NCBI GenBank assembly: GCA_965230615.1
Contig: OZ246012.1
Span: forward strand, 4,402,001 to 4,466,000
Length of the DNA stretch: 64,000 nucleotides
Direction: 5' to 3'
From: G965230615 sp965230615
GTDB lineage: Bacteria; Pseudomonadota; Gammaproteobacteria; HTCC5015
Translations under genes and position numbers: made by a program
Notes under the pieces: model-generated
What the model saw: the letters and a program-made list of their open reading frames with translations, nothing else
Told to the model about the DNA's origin: nothing
Database searches by the model: none
Shown: piece after piece, positions 8,695-18,113 of the stretch
Layout: every line of letters starts with the position of its first letter
Position numbering within the stretch: position 1 is the stretch's first letter

Positions 8695-10020
8695 ATGAAA
8701 TTCAGTGATAAACCCAAGTCGCAAATAGCATTTCAGATCACACTGTTATTATTTGTTCTATTACTTATGATAGCCAGTGTTGTCGGCATGTTTTATGTCG
8801 ATTTAAATGTTGATGCTGGCTTGGCACCCAGCTTGACCCGTTCAGAAGATCTCCGCTTGTCGATGGCTTTTAATACTCGTCAAGGCTTAAGCTCGAATAC
8901 CAATCTATTTGGTGGCTTTCTCGGTATTGTGCCGGTGTATATTATTTTGTGCTTTATGTTGCCATTTTTAAGCCCGGTACGTTCATCTTTGGTGACATTA
9001 GTGTGTGCTGGTTTAGTATTAGCCATTGGTTTATCTGTTGGCCCGCAAGATGATGGCCTGTTATTAGAGTTCAGTTTATTAACACTGGTTATGATTTTTT
9101 CAGTGCATGTGCTGGCATCTTTTTTTACAGAGTTTCGTGATAGGCAGCGCTTATCGAGTGTGTTTAGTCAATACATCCCACCTGAGCTGGCAAAAAATTA
9201 TTATGAAAAACGTAGTATGTCGGACCTTGAAGGGTCTGCACGCGAGTTGAGTGTTTTATTTTGTGATATCCAGGGCTTTACCAGTTTATCTGAAGGCATG
9301 GAGCCGAAAGAGTTAGCGCGTCTTATCAATGCTTTTCTTACAGAAATTACCAAGATTATTCATAAACATGGTGGCACTATTGATAAATATATCGGTGATA
9401 GTGTGATGGCCTTTTGGGGAGCACCATTAGCAGACGAACAGCATCAGCAGCATGCATTAGAGGCTGCTTTAGAAATTCAGCAAACGATGCATCGGATTCG
9501 TACAGACTTTGCACAACGTGGCTGGCCCCGTATAGAGGTTGGCATTGGTATTAATAGTGGTACTTGTAATGTGGGGAATATGGGGTCTGAGTTTCGAATA
9601 GCCTATACGGCGATTGGTGATAATGTCAATATTGCCGCTCGCTTGGAAAAACTCACACGCTTTTATCAAACACCCATTATTTTGAGTGAGTCAACCGTGT
9701 CAGCAGTGTCAGCGCATTTGTTTCGAGAGCTGGATATTGTCAATATTCGTGGGCGCAAAGGTATGGTGCGTATATTTGAGCCTTTAGTCAATGTGCAGAA
9801 TAAACAGGCTATGTTGGCTGAATACGACAATGCCTTGCATTTGTTTCGACAACAGCAGTGGGATGAGGCGCATAAGGTATTTACCTCTATTCTGGAGCAG
9901 GACCCGCAAGATAGTCACTATAGCTTGTACCTTGCCAGTATAGAACAATACCAGCAGCAACCGCCGTTGGAAGGTGATCGCTGGACGGGCTCTTTATTGG
10001 CCGCACGCCAACAAGATTAG
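8695..10020 (+). CDS. Membrane-anchored class III adenylate/guanylate cyclase
   Basis: Residues 12-35 form one membrane segment, and about 75-150 holds further segments. A class III catalytic domain follows (about 180-355). The metal-binding aspartates are D191 in FCDIQGFTSLSEG and D235 in YIGDSVMAFWGAP. Later motifs are GIGINSGTCNVGNMGS and AIGDNVNIAARLE. The C-terminus (about 370-430) looks TPR-like (YDNALHLFRQQQWDEAHKVFTSIL). Relatives usually carry a long periplasmic CHASE2 domain; here only a short loop of about 40 residues lies between the first membrane segments. An ATG at 8695 is preferred to the TTG one codon earlier. Product cAMP is likely but not proven. Confidence 0.85.
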   Translation: MKFSDKPKSQIAFQITLLLFVLLLMIASVVGMFYVDLNVDAGLAPSLTRSEDLRLSMAFNTRQGLSSNTNLFGGFLGIVPVYIILCFMLPFLSPVRSSLVTLVCAGLVLAIGLSVGPQDDGLLLEFSLLTLVMIFSVHVLASFFTEFRDRQRLSSVFSQYIPPELAKNYYEKRSMSDLEGSARELSVLFCDIQGFTSLSEGMEPKELARLINAFLTEITKIIHKHGGTIDKYIGDSVMAFWGAPLADEQHQQHALEAALEIQQTMHRIRTDFAQRGWPRIEVGIGINSGTCNVGNMGSEFRIAYTAIGDNVNIAARLEKLTRFYQTPIILSESTVSAVSAHLFRELDIVNIRGRKGMVRIFEPLVNVQNKQAMLAEYDNALHLFRQQQWDEAHKVFTSILEQDPQDSHYSLYLASIEQYQQQPPLEGDRWTGSLLAARQQD

Positions 10021-10056
10021 CCAAGCTTTAAGATAAAAATTTACCATCTCTATGAT

Positions 10057-10773
10057 TTATGGTCGATCAGCGTGCAAGCAAATATCGATGTCTGCTGTGT
10101 TATTAGCCCATTGAGGTTGTGTAAGACTGCACCAACGGTCTAAGAGCTTCTTGAAGTTGTCTCTAGGAATAGTTTTCATACCTAAACTGCTTAGGTGTTC
10201 TGTTGGCAGTTGGCAGTCAATCAGTTCAATATCATCTTGCTGGCCGATGGCAATTAAGGCAATTTTCGAAGCATTGGTCTCACCGCTAAACATGGATTCT
10301 GCAAAAAACACTTTACCTAATTGCACGCCATATATGCCGCCTACTAACTTTTTATCTAACCAGCACTCTAATGAGCGTGCGTAGCCTAGACGAAATAACT
10401 CGCAGTAAGCTTCTGTCATATCTTTGGTAATCCAAGTGCCTGTGCTTTTGGGTCGGGGTTTGGCGCAACCGAGCATAACATCACGAAATGCCAGATTGTG
10501 TGTGAGTTGAAAAGTTTGTTTTTTAATAACACGCTTCAGGCTGCGTGAGATATGTAAGTCTTCTGGAAAAATGACAGCCCGTTGTGACGGGCACCACCAT
10601 AATATAGGTTCGCCTGGCCCATACCAGGGAAAAATACCTTGGCGATAACCCATTAACAAACGCTCTGGCCGTAAGCTGCCACCGGCTGCAAGCAAGCCAT
10701 CAGGGTCGGCTAGTGCTGAACTAACGCTCGGGAAGGGCGTGCTATCGTCGCTTTCATCTATCCATGGCACCAT
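10057..10773 (-). CDS. aat: Leucyl/phenylalanyl-tRNA-protein transferase
   Basis: This 238-residue enzyme transfers Leu or Phe from tRNA to N-terminal Arg/Lys of proteins and feeds the N-degron pathway. Family signatures are FPSVSSALADPDGLLAAGGSL, YRQGIFPWY, ILWWCPSQRAVIFPE, STGTWITKDM and GGIYGVQLGKVFFAESMFS. The length is usual. It lies 2 bases downstream of the acyltransferase gene on the same strand, a pairing common in pseudomonads. Confidence 0.95.
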   Translation of the reverse strand: MVPWIDESDDSTPFPSVSSALADPDGLLAAGGSLRPERLLMGYRQGIFPWYGPGEPILWWCPSQRAVIFPEDLHISRSLKRVIKKQTFQLTHNLAFRDVMLGCAKPRPKSTGTWITKDMTEAYCELFRLGYARSLECWLDKKLVGGIYGVQLGKVFFAESMFSGETNASKIALIAIGQQDDIELIDCQLPTEHLSSLGMKTIPRDNFKKLLDRWCSLTQPQWANNTADIDICLHADRP

Positions 10774-10775
10774 AA

Positions 10776-11924
10776 TTAATTTTCCACTTTAAACGGTGAC
10801 ATCTCATCGAGTTGAGGGCGTTGTGCTTCCAGTGCCTGGCGTTCACGGACTAAAAAGTCATTAATCGCACTGGAAAACTGTGGCTGAGCAATCCAGTGTG
10901 AAGACCAGGTGGGGGTTGGTAAAAAACCGCGAGTGATCTTATGTTCACCCTGCGCGCCAGGTTCGAAGCTCTGTAAGCCGTTGTCAATACAATATTCGAT
11001 GCCCCGGTAAAAGCAAACTTCAAAGTGCAAACAGTTATGTTCTGTGTGACTGCCCCAATAGCGACCGTATAAAGTATCTTGGCTACAAAAAGTAATCGCG
11101 CCAGCAATATATTTGCCTTTTGACGCGGCAAGGATCACCAGGATATTTTGCCCCATGGTTTGCCCCAGCGTTTTAAAAAAAGCCAGCGTTAATGCAGGGT
11201 GATTACCCTTTTTAAAGAAAGTCGACTGGTAAAAGCTGTAAGCTATTTCCCAAAGTTCATCATCGAGTTCGTTGCCATGAAATAAATGCAGCGTGATACC
11301 AGCATCTTTAACCTGTGCGCGTTCACGCAAAACATTCTTACGTTTGCGCGAACGAAAGAATGATAGATAATGTTCAAAGTTTTCATAGTTTTGATTGTGC
11401 CAGTGGTACTGATAATTTAAACGGCTCGCTAGCCCTAGACTTTCAAGTTGTTGTTTGTCTTTGTCGATTGGGAATAAACAGTGAAAACTGGAAATATGTT
11501 TGTCTTGTGCGTACCCGAGGATGTTGTTCATCAAAAGGGCACTGTTTTGCTGATAATCTAGTGTTGGTAATGACAAAATACGTGGGCCGGTGACAGGCGT
11601 AAAAGGTATAGCGGCAACCAGCTTGGGGTAATAGTCCAGGCCTTGTCGCTCATATGCCGAAGCCCATGACCAATCAAAAACAAACTCGCCAAATGAGTTG
11701 CTTTTTAAATAGGCGGGCATTGCCGCAATGAGTTGTTTATTGCTATAGAGTAAAAAGTGGTGAGGGTGCCAACCCACATCGGCCCCTAAACAGTGTTGCG
11801 CTTCCATAGCGCTGAGAAACTCATGGCGTAGGAAGGGGTTGTTATCAGTGAGCAAAGCATTCCAATCCTCAGCGTTAATGCTACTGAGTTCGGTAACTAT
11901 ATGAATTTCGTGATCCTGCGTCAT
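10776..11924 (-). CDS. GNAT-fold acyltransferase of the COG3146/DUF482 type
   Basis: The 382-residue protein has the family landmarks NPFLRHEFLSAME near the N-terminus, FDWSWASAYERQGLDYYPKL, PFTPVTGPRIL, RKRKNVLRERAQV and GRYWGSHTEHNCLHFEVCFYRGIEYCI. It also has FEPGAQGEHKITRGFLPTPTWSSHW near the C-terminus. The fold is FemAB/GNAT-like; the substrate is unknown, and older names such as peptidoglycan biosynthesis are guesses. It forms a two-gene unit with aat. Confidence 0.85.
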   Translation of the reverse strand: MTQDHEIHIVTELSSINAEDWNALLTDNNPFLRHEFLSAMEAQHCLGADVGWHPHHFLLYSNKQLIAAMPAYLKSNSFGEFVFDWSWASAYERQGLDYYPKLVAAIPFTPVTGPRILSLPTLDYQQNSALLMNNILGYAQDKHISSFHCLFPIDKDKQQLESLGLASRLNYQYHWHNQNYENFEHYLSFFRSRKRKNVLRERAQVKDAGITLHLFHGNELDDELWEIAYSFYQSTFFKKGNHPALTLAFFKTLGQTMGQNILVILAASKGKYIAGAITFCSQDTLYGRYWGSHTEHNCLHFEVCFYRGIEYCIDNGLQSFEPGAQGEHKITRGFLPTPTWSSHWIAQPQFSSAINDFLVRERQALEAQRPQLDEMSPFKVEN

Positions 11925-11986
11925 ATATAAACTGCTTAAAGCCCTGAAAAATAGGCTGCATTATCCTTTGCTAGGTACGCTAATCC

Positions 11987-12023
11987 AAAATAGCGGGAGC
12001 CTTTATAAGAGACACCCGCTATT
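11987..12023 (-). terminator. Probable intrinsic terminator of trxB
   Basis: A 9-base inverted repeat (AATAGCGGG at 11989-11997, CCCGCTATT at 12015-12023) read on the minus strand ends in TTTT at 11990-11987, about 80 bases past the trxB stop and ahead of the acyltransferase start. Confidence 0.65.
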
Positions 12024-12101
12024 GTTTACTGTTGCAGACATATCATTTTAATCAATGACTCTTGGAGACAGTCTGTATATTAGTTTATGACGTATAAACG
12101 G

Positions 12102-13058
12102 TTAATTGTCGAGAAACTTTTCGGCATCCAATGCTGCCATGCAACCAGAACCCGCGGAAGTAATTGCTTGACGATAAATATGGTCCATAACATCGCCTGC
12201 TGCGAATACACCAGGCACGCTGGTCATTGTCGCATTGCCGGTTAAGCCAGACTGAACTTTGATATAGCCATTTTCCATATCCAGTTGGCCGGCAAAAATG
12301 TCAGTGTTAGGTTTATGCCCAATGGCAATGAAGACACCGTGTAAGTCAACCTCACGCGTACTGTCGTCTTTTACGCTACGAATCCGCATACCGGTGACAC
12401 CCATATCATCACCGAGTACCTCATCGAGTACATGGTCCCAAACAACTTCAACATTGCCTGCACCGCCTGCTTTTGCAAGTAAGCGATCCGCTAATATTTT
12501 TTCAGAACGGAACTTGTCGCGTCGATGCACCACGGTCACTTTAGAGGCAAGATTGGATAAATACAGGGCTTCTTCAACAGCAGTGTTACCACCACCAATA
12601 ACAGCAACCGGCTTATCTTTATAGAAGAAACCATCGCAAGTAGCACAAGCCGATACACCGGTGCCAGCTTCTAAGAATTTTTGTTCGGACTCCAGGCCTA
12701 AATATTTTGCACTCGCGCCAGTGGCAATGATTAAAGCATCGCAAGTGTATGTGCCTGAGTCGCCAATCAGTTTAAATGGGCGCTGTTGCAGCTCGGTAGT
12801 ATGAATATGATCAAAAACAATTTCGGTATTGAAGCGCTCTGCATGGGCTTTCATGCGCTCCATCAAGGCTGGGCCTTGTAAACCTTCAACATCGCCAGGC
12901 CAATTATCCACATCCGTGGTGGTTGTCAGCTGACCACCCATTTGCAGACCAGTGATCAAGGTAGGGCTTAGGTTGGCCCGGGCTGCATAGACGGCTGCAG
13001 TGTAACCGGCAGGGCCTGAGCCAAGGATAATTAAACGGCTGTGTTTGCTATCGCTCAA
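12102..13058 (-). CDS. trxB: Thioredoxin-disulfide reductase
   Basis: The 318-residue flavoprotein reduces thioredoxin with NADPH. The FAD motif GSGPAGYTAAVYAARA lies near the N-terminus, the redox pair is CATC (in SACATCDGFF, about 136-139), the NADPH motif is GGGNTAVEEALYL, and GVFAAGDVMDHIYRQAITSAGSGCMAALDAE is near the C-terminus. The frame is open to 13130, but family alignment starts at SDSKHSRLIILGSGPAG. The start is therefore a TTG at 13058, 6 bases after GGAGAG. It is divergent from ftsK, which also uses TTG. Confidence 0.95.
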   Translation of the reverse strand: MSDSKHSRLIILGSGPAGYTAAVYAARANLSPTLITGLQMGGQLTTTTDVDNWPGDVEGLQGPALMERMKAHAERFNTEIVFDHIHTTELQQRPFKLIGDSGTYTCDALIIATGASAKYLGLESEQKFLEAGTGVSACATCDGFFYKDKPVAVIGGGNTAVEEALYLSNLASKVTVVHRRDKFRSEKILADRLLAKAGGAGNVEVVWDHVLDEVLGDDMGVTGMRIRSVKDDSTREVDLHGVFIAIGHKPNTDIFAGQLDMENGYIKVQSGLTGNATMTSVPGVFAAGDVMDHIYRQAITSAGSGCMAALDAEKFLDN

Positions 13059-13287
13059 AATATGCTCTCCAATAACGACTTCATGTGTACCAGGGTTATA
13101 ATGCCCGCATATGTTACGAAATGCGTGCACAGGGGTAAACTTAAACTTGTTGCATATAGCTTATTTCCGCAAAATCAAGTTGCCCTGCCAGATTGAGTAT
13201 TGGCAGCTAACGTAGTATCTTTAGCGCTGCAGATGAAATTTGACTAAATTTCAATGGCTTATTAAGTTTTTTTAATGGGGAATCATT

Positions 13288-15651
13288 TTGGCACAAGCAA
13301 AGCGCAAGCCTAAAAACACAAGCCAGCCAAGCGCCAGTCCAATGTTGGGGATTGTGCGTGAGGCATTGTTGTTTTTACTATTGGCGATTGCGTTCTATTT
13401 TGTCCTGGCGCTGGCCAGTTATGATGTGTCTGATCCGGGCTGGTCGCATACTGGCGAACGCGGCCAAATCAACAATATAGCAGGTACATTTGGTGCCTGG
13501 TTTGCTGATATTGCGCTGTATTTGTTTGGCTATCTGGCCTACTTATTCCCCATAATGATTGCTTATAGTGGTTGGCTACTGATTCGGCGTCGGGACAGTG
13601 GCAGTGCCGAAATCAACTTACAGGAATATGCCCTGCGTTGGGGTGGCTTTTTATTATTGCTGTTGTCAGGTTGCGGTTTAGGCTCATTTATCGAAGTATC
13701 GCTGAACGCATTGCCGTATGCCCAAGAGGCGGATGTACAAAAAGGCAGTGGTGGTATTCTGGGTGAGCTGATTGGCATTAAAGGCTTATCCGCTATTTTT
13801 GGCTATATTGGTGCCAAACTACTGTTATTAGCCCTCTTTTTTGCCAGCATAACGATTTTTACCGGCTTATCCTGGCTAAGCCTTATGGACACGATAGGCT
13901 ACTACACGCTGCTGGCCTTTACTTGGTTACGCAGCCAGGGTTTACGGGCTGTGCTGGAACTTAAATCCCGCTGGGATGCCCGTCAAGCCAAGAGCCAGCG
14001 CGAAGTTGTGTTCCAGGCCACGCAAGAGGAAGTTAAAGCCAAAAAGGTTAGCCGCAAAGCACCGCGTATTGAGCCGGTTTTTCAAAACAAAGCGCCGAGT
14101 GAGCGCGAATTTAAAGAAAAACAAATTTCCTTGTTTGAGCCGCCAGCCGCGACCGAGTTGCCACCCTTGAAATTACTCGATGCTGCCAGAGAGCAATCAG
14201 GTGGTTACTCCAAAGAGGCACTTGAAGCGCTGTCACGTTTGGTAGAGCACAAACTACAAGACTTTGGTATTACCGCTGAGGTTGTCGCGGTACACCCGGG
14301 ACCTGTGATCACTCGTTTTGAGATACAGCCTGCCGCAGGCGTTAAGGTCAGCCAGATCAGTAATCTATCGAAAGATCTGGCACGCTCGATGTCTGTGATC
14401 AGTGTGCGGGTGGTGGAAGTGATTCCAGGCAAGTCAACCGTTGGCCTGGAAATTCCAAATGAGCAACGTGAACTGGTGACGTTGAGTGAGGTGATTAAGT
14501 CGCATGACTATGAAACGGCGGCATCACCGCTATTGCTCGGTTTGGGCAAAGATATCGGTGGTAAACCCGTTGTGGCTGATCTGGCTCGCATGCCCCATTT
14601 GCTGGTTGCCGGTACTACTGGTTCAGGTAAGTCTGTTGCTATCAATGCCATGCTGTTGAGTTTGTTGTATAAGGCAACCTCAAGAGATGTGCGTCTTATT
14701 TTGATTGACCCTAAAATGCTTGAGTTGAATGTGTATGAGGGAATACCCCAGCTATTGACGCCGGTCGTGACGGATATGAAAGAAGCCGCGAATTCTTTGC
14801 GATGGTGTGTCGCCGAAATGGAACGGCGTTATCGCGTGATGGCTGCATTGGGGGTACGCAATATCTCAGGCTATAACCGTAAAATCAAAGAAGCTGATGA
14901 GCGCGGTGAGCCTATACAGGACCCTTTATATAAGCCAGAAGAAGCATTTGATCCCGAAGCAGAACCACCGACATTGAACCATATGCCGTTTATTGTGGTC
15001 ATTATTGATGAGTATGCCGATATGATGATGGTGGTCGGCAAAAAGGTTGAAGAGTTGATTGCGCGTTTAGCTCAAAAAGCACGTGCTGCGGGGATTCACC
15101 TAATCCTTGCGACTCAGCGCCCTTCTGTTGATGTGATAACAGGACTGATTAAAGCGAATGTGCCTAGCCGTATCGCGTTCCAGGTATCTTCAAAAGTGGA
15201 CTCGCGGACAATTTTGGATCAAATGGGGGCGGAACAATTGCTGGGTCACGGTGATATGTTATACCTGCCGCCAGGCACGAGTATTCCTGAGCGAGTCCAC
15301 GGTGCTTTTGTGGATGACCATGAAGTGCATAAAGTGGTTGCGCATTTAAAAGAAAGTGGTGAACCGGATTACATTGAAGAAATTGTACAAGAATCAATAG
15401 CGCCATTGCCGGGTATCCCAAGTGATCGGGCCAAAGCAGATGCGAATGAAGCTGACAAACTTTATGATGAGGCAGTGGCTATTGTGACTGAGTCTCGCAA
15501 AGCATCGATATCGTATGTGCAGCGCCGTTTGAAAATTGGCTATAACCGTGCAGCCCGCATGCTCGAAGATATGGAAAGTGCTGGCGTGGTGAGTACTGTG
15601 CAGTCTAATGGTACCCGTGAAGTACTCGCGCCTCCTCCGCCTAAAGTATAA
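13288..15651 (+). CDS. ftsK: DNA translocase FtsK
   Basis: The 787-residue protein is a septal DNA pump for chromosome dimer resolution. Four membrane segments lie within about 24-200. A short charged linker (about 225-290) leads to the motor, with Walker A GTTGSGKS at 442-449 and Walker B IIDEYAD near 572-578. A C-terminal gamma winged helix (about 720-785) reads polar DNA sequences. The linker is much shorter than in E. coli, as in pseudomonads. The start is a TTG at 13288 behind GGGG. lolA and rarA follow at short gaps. Confidence 0.96.
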   Translation: MAQAKRKPKNTSQPSASPMLGIVREALLFLLLAIAFYFVLALASYDVSDPGWSHTGERGQINNIAGTFGAWFADIALYLFGYLAYLFPIMIAYSGWLLIRRRDSGSAEINLQEYALRWGGFLLLLLSGCGLGSFIEVSLNALPYAQEADVQKGSGGILGELIGIKGLSAIFGYIGAKLLLLALFFASITIFTGLSWLSLMDTIGYYTLLAFTWLRSQGLRAVLELKSRWDARQAKSQREVVFQATQEEVKAKKVSRKAPRIEPVFQNKAPSEREFKEKQISLFEPPAATELPPLKLLDAAREQSGGYSKEALEALSRLVEHKLQDFGITAEVVAVHPGPVITRFEIQPAAGVKVSQISNLSKDLARSMSVISVRVVEVIPGKSTVGLEIPNEQRELVTLSEVIKSHDYETAASPLLLGLGKDIGGKPVVADLARMPHLLVAGTTGSGKSVAINAMLLSLLYKATSRDVRLILIDPKMLELNVYEGIPQLLTPVVTDMKEAANSLRWCVAEMERRYRVMAALGVRNISGYNRKIKEADERGEPIQDPLYKPEEAFDPEAEPPTLNHMPFIVVIIDEYADMMMVVGKKVEELIARLAQKARAAGIHLILATQRPSVDVITGLIKANVPSRIAFQVSSKVDSRTILDQMGAEQLLGHGDMLYLPPGTSIPERVHGAFVDDHEVHKVVAHLKESGEPDYIEEIVQESIAPLPGIPSDRAKADANEADKLYDEAVAIVTESRKASISYVQRRLKIGYNRAARMLEDMESAGVVSTVQSNGTREVLAPPPPKV

Positions 15652-15671
15652 CGATTGACTAAGAGGTTTTT

Positions 15672-16298
15672 ATGTTGAGCAAGCCTGCATATCCGTTATT
15701 GATTATCGTGTTTTTATCCGTGTTGATGCCTGCACAAGCCGGTGAAGGGCTGGAGAAACTGCGCACCTTTACCCGCGACCTACAAACAATGACAGCTGAC
15801 TTCAAGCAAACATTGTTTGACGATAAGATGCGCCAAATAGAAGTTTCCAACGGACGCTTTGCGTTATTAAAGCCGGGTCGTTTCCGTTGGGATTATAAAG
15901 TCCCTTATGAGCAGCAAATTATTGCCGATGGTGAAAAGCTCTGGTTATACGATCCTGAGTTGGATCAGGTGACGGTACAGCCACTGAAAAATGCGCTGGG
16001 TACAGCACCGATTGCTTTATTAACCAGCGACACTGATCTAGAGAAACAGTTTAAAATAATTGAGCTCGGTGAAATCGATGGGCGTGAAATGCTGCAACTT
16101 GAGATTAAAATCAAAGACACTGACTATGGTTTTATGTTGCTAGCGTTGGGGCAAGATGGCTTGGAAGTCATGGAATTAAAAGATCGTTTAGGGCAGGTTG
16201 TACGTATTGAGTTTTTAAATACTGCCATGAATAGCAAGATAGCCAGTGAGCATTTTGACTTTACCGTACCCGAAGGTGTTGATGTTGTCGGGCAATAA
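15672..16298 (+). CDS. lolA: Outer-membrane lipoprotein carrier LolA
   Basis: The 208-residue periplasmic chaperone carries lipoproteins from LolCDE to LolB. A signal peptide ends at AQA (about 21-23). The mature part has FTRDLQTMTADFKQT and GRFALLKPGRFRWDYKVPYEQQIIADGEKLWLYDPELDQVTV, the family core. It follows ftsK by 20 bases and precedes rarA by 61 bases, the standard gammaproteobacterial order. Confidence 0.95.
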   Translation: MLSKPAYPLLIIVFLSVLMPAQAGEGLEKLRTFTRDLQTMTADFKQTLFDDKMRQIEVSNGRFALLKPGRFRWDYKVPYEQQIIADGEKLWLYDPELDQVTVQPLKNALGTAPIALLTSDTDLEKQFKIIELGEIDGREMLQLEIKIKDTDYGFMLLALGQDGLEVMELKDRLGQVVRIEFLNTAMNSKIASEHFDFTVPEGVDVVGQ

Positions 16299-16359
16299 GT
16301 CCTGGCACTGCGGTAGCTTATGCGCACTTACCTTTTAGATACAGTTTACCTAAAATAAT

Positions 16360-17679
16360 ATGCAAAATGGTTTGTTCGATAGTCAGGCAGCCCAGTACCG
16401 GCCTCTGGCTGATCGTATGCGGCCGGAGCAGCTGGCCGACTATGTAGGGCAGCAACATATTCTTGCAGAGAACAAAAGCCTGCGACTGGCGATTGAACAG
16501 GATAAAATTCACTCCATGGTGTTCTGGGGGCCGCCAGGCACCGGCAAAACCACTCTAGCGCGTTTGATTGCGAATTACTGTGGTGCACAGTTTCTCAGCA
16601 TTTCTGCCGTATTGTCGGGTGTTAAAGATATTCGCGGTGCCATCGAACAGGCGCAACACGTCAAACAACTCGATACCAAACCGACTATTTTATTTGTTGA
16701 TGAGGTGCATCGTTTTAATAAAGCACAACAAGATGCCTTTTTGCCTTATATTGAAGATGGTACAGTTTTTTTTATTGGCGCTACTACCGAAAACCCTTCG
16801 TTTGAACTAAATAATGCCTTGCTTTCCAGGGTGCGCACCTATGTATTGAAGTCTTTACAAAGCGCAGATATTGAAAAGCTGCTGATACGTGCCTTACAAG
16901 ATAAAGACAAAGGCCTAGGACAACGTGATATTCGTATCGACCAAGACCAGCTGCAGATGTTAGCGCAAGCCGCAGATGGAGATGCGAGGCGGGCTTTAAA
17001 CTTATTGGAAATCGCAGCTGATTTAGCTGAAGAGCGTGATGGCGCTTTTTGGATTAGTGCGGAGGTTGTGCGTGATACTACTGTGCAAAGCCTGCGACGC
17101 TTTGATAAAGGTGGCGATGTTTTTTATGAGCAAATCTCGGCATTACATAAATCGGTGAGAGGTTCTAATCCAGATGCCGCGCTTTATTGGTTCTGTCGTA
17201 TGCTCGACGGGGGGTGTGATCCTTTATATATTGCTAGGCGCGTCGTCAGAATGGCATCTGAAGATATTGGTAATGCAGACCCACGAGGGTTACCACTGGC
17301 TATGCAGGCTTGGGATGCTTATGAGCGTCTTGGCAGCCCTGAGGGAGAGCTTGCTATTGCGCAAGCCATTACCTATTTAGCATCAGCGCCAAAGAGTAAC
17401 GCGGTCACGACGGCATTTGCTAAAGCCATGCAATGTGCCCGAGAGCATGGCAGCGAAGAAGTACCTGTTCATCTACGCAATGCGCCCACAAAATTTATGC
17501 AGGAATTGGGATATGGTAAAGCCTATCGTTATTCGCATGATGAACCCGATGGTTTTTCTCCAGGCCAGACTTATTTCCCGGATAGTCTGGGGGAGCAAAT
17601 ATTCTATGAGCCAGTCTCGCGTGGCTTAGAGCTTAAAATTGCTGAAAAACTGGCAGCCTTGCGCAAAAACAAAGCATAA
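16360..17679 (+). CDS. rarA: Replication-associated recombination protein RarA (MgsA)
   Basis: This 439-residue AAA+ clamp-loader-like ATPase acts at stalled forks. Walker A is GPPGTGKT at 57-64, Walker B is ILFVDEVHRF, sensor 1 is GATTENPSFELN, and the arginine finger region is ALLSRVRTYVL. The C-terminal tetramerisation region holds ALYWFCRMLDGGCDPLYIARRVVRMASEDIGNADP. In many relatives crcB or serS comes next; here the next gene is the bufferin precursor, and serS is about 12 kb away. Confidence 0.95.
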   Translation: MQNGLFDSQAAQYRPLADRMRPEQLADYVGQQHILAENKSLRLAIEQDKIHSMVFWGPPGTGKTTLARLIANYCGAQFLSISAVLSGVKDIRGAIEQAQHVKQLDTKPTILFVDEVHRFNKAQQDAFLPYIEDGTVFFIGATTENPSFELNNALLSRVRTYVLKSLQSADIEKLLIRALQDKDKGLGQRDIRIDQDQLQMLAQAADGDARRALNLLEIAADLAEERDGAFWISAEVVRDTTVQSLRRFDKGGDVFYEQISALHKSVRGSNPDAALYWFCRMLDGGCDPLYIARRVVRMASEDIGNADPRGLPLAMQAWDAYERLGSPEGELAIAQAITYLASAPKSNAVTTAFAKAMQCAREHGSEEVPVHLRNAPTKFMQELGYGKAYRYSHDEPDGFSPGQTYFPDSLGEQIFYEPVSRGLELKIAEKLAALRKNKA

Positions 17680-17798
17680 ACACCTATCTAGTGCTCAAGC
17701 AACTAAAAAACCGATAGTTGCTGAAATCAACAACATCACTCATTCGTCTTTTGTATATGTAGACGTGTAAACAATAATGATATCCGTGGAGAGACATA

Positions 17799-18104
17799 AT
17801 GAGTGAAAACAGCAAATTAAAGTCACTGGCGATTGCGAGTATATTAACAAGTGTTGCTGGTATGGCAGCAACCGGGGTACAGGCTGCTGTGCCTGATCAG
17901 CCCAAAGCCTGGGAAAAGTGCGCCGGTATTGCCAAAGCAGGCAAAAATGATTGTGGCGCTCTAGATGGTTCGCATAGCTGTGCAGGCCAAGGTGATGCGC
18001 TAGACAATAGCGATAATGAGTGGGTTTATGTGCCACAAGGTACTTGTGAGAAAATCACAGGTGGGAAAGTGGCTAAGGTCAAACCTGCTAAAGGTAAGTC
18101 TTAA
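17799..18104 (+). CDS. BufA1-type (DUF2282) bufferin precursor peptide
   Basis: This 101-residue precursor is of the ribosomally made, MNIO-modified peptide family (bufferins), which bind copper in the periplasm. A signal peptide runs to about residue 30 (VAGMAATGVQAA). The mature part has four cysteines, at 41, 52, 61 and 83, in the DUF2282 pattern EKCAGIAKAGKNDCGA...SHSCAG...GTCEKI. The family model is that selected cysteines become thiooxazole-type ligands. It is first in a five-gene operon with the maturase 9 bases downstream. Upstream, 17698-17722 is an 8-base inverted repeat (AGCAACTA/TAGTTGCT), and CGTCT/AGACG repeats lie at 17745-17765. Confidence 0.87.
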   Translation: MSENSKLKSLAIASILTSVAGMAATGVQAAVPDQPKAWEKCAGIAKAGKNDCGALDGSHSCAGQGDALDNSDNEWVYVPQGTCEKITGGKVAKVKPAKGKS

Positions 18105-18113
18105 GCGGTATAA

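Noticed and set aside
17698..17722. Inverted repeat after rarA as an intrinsic terminator
   Set aside because: The 8-base A/T-rich stem has no T-tract on the plus strand; it may be an operator of the buf operon instead.
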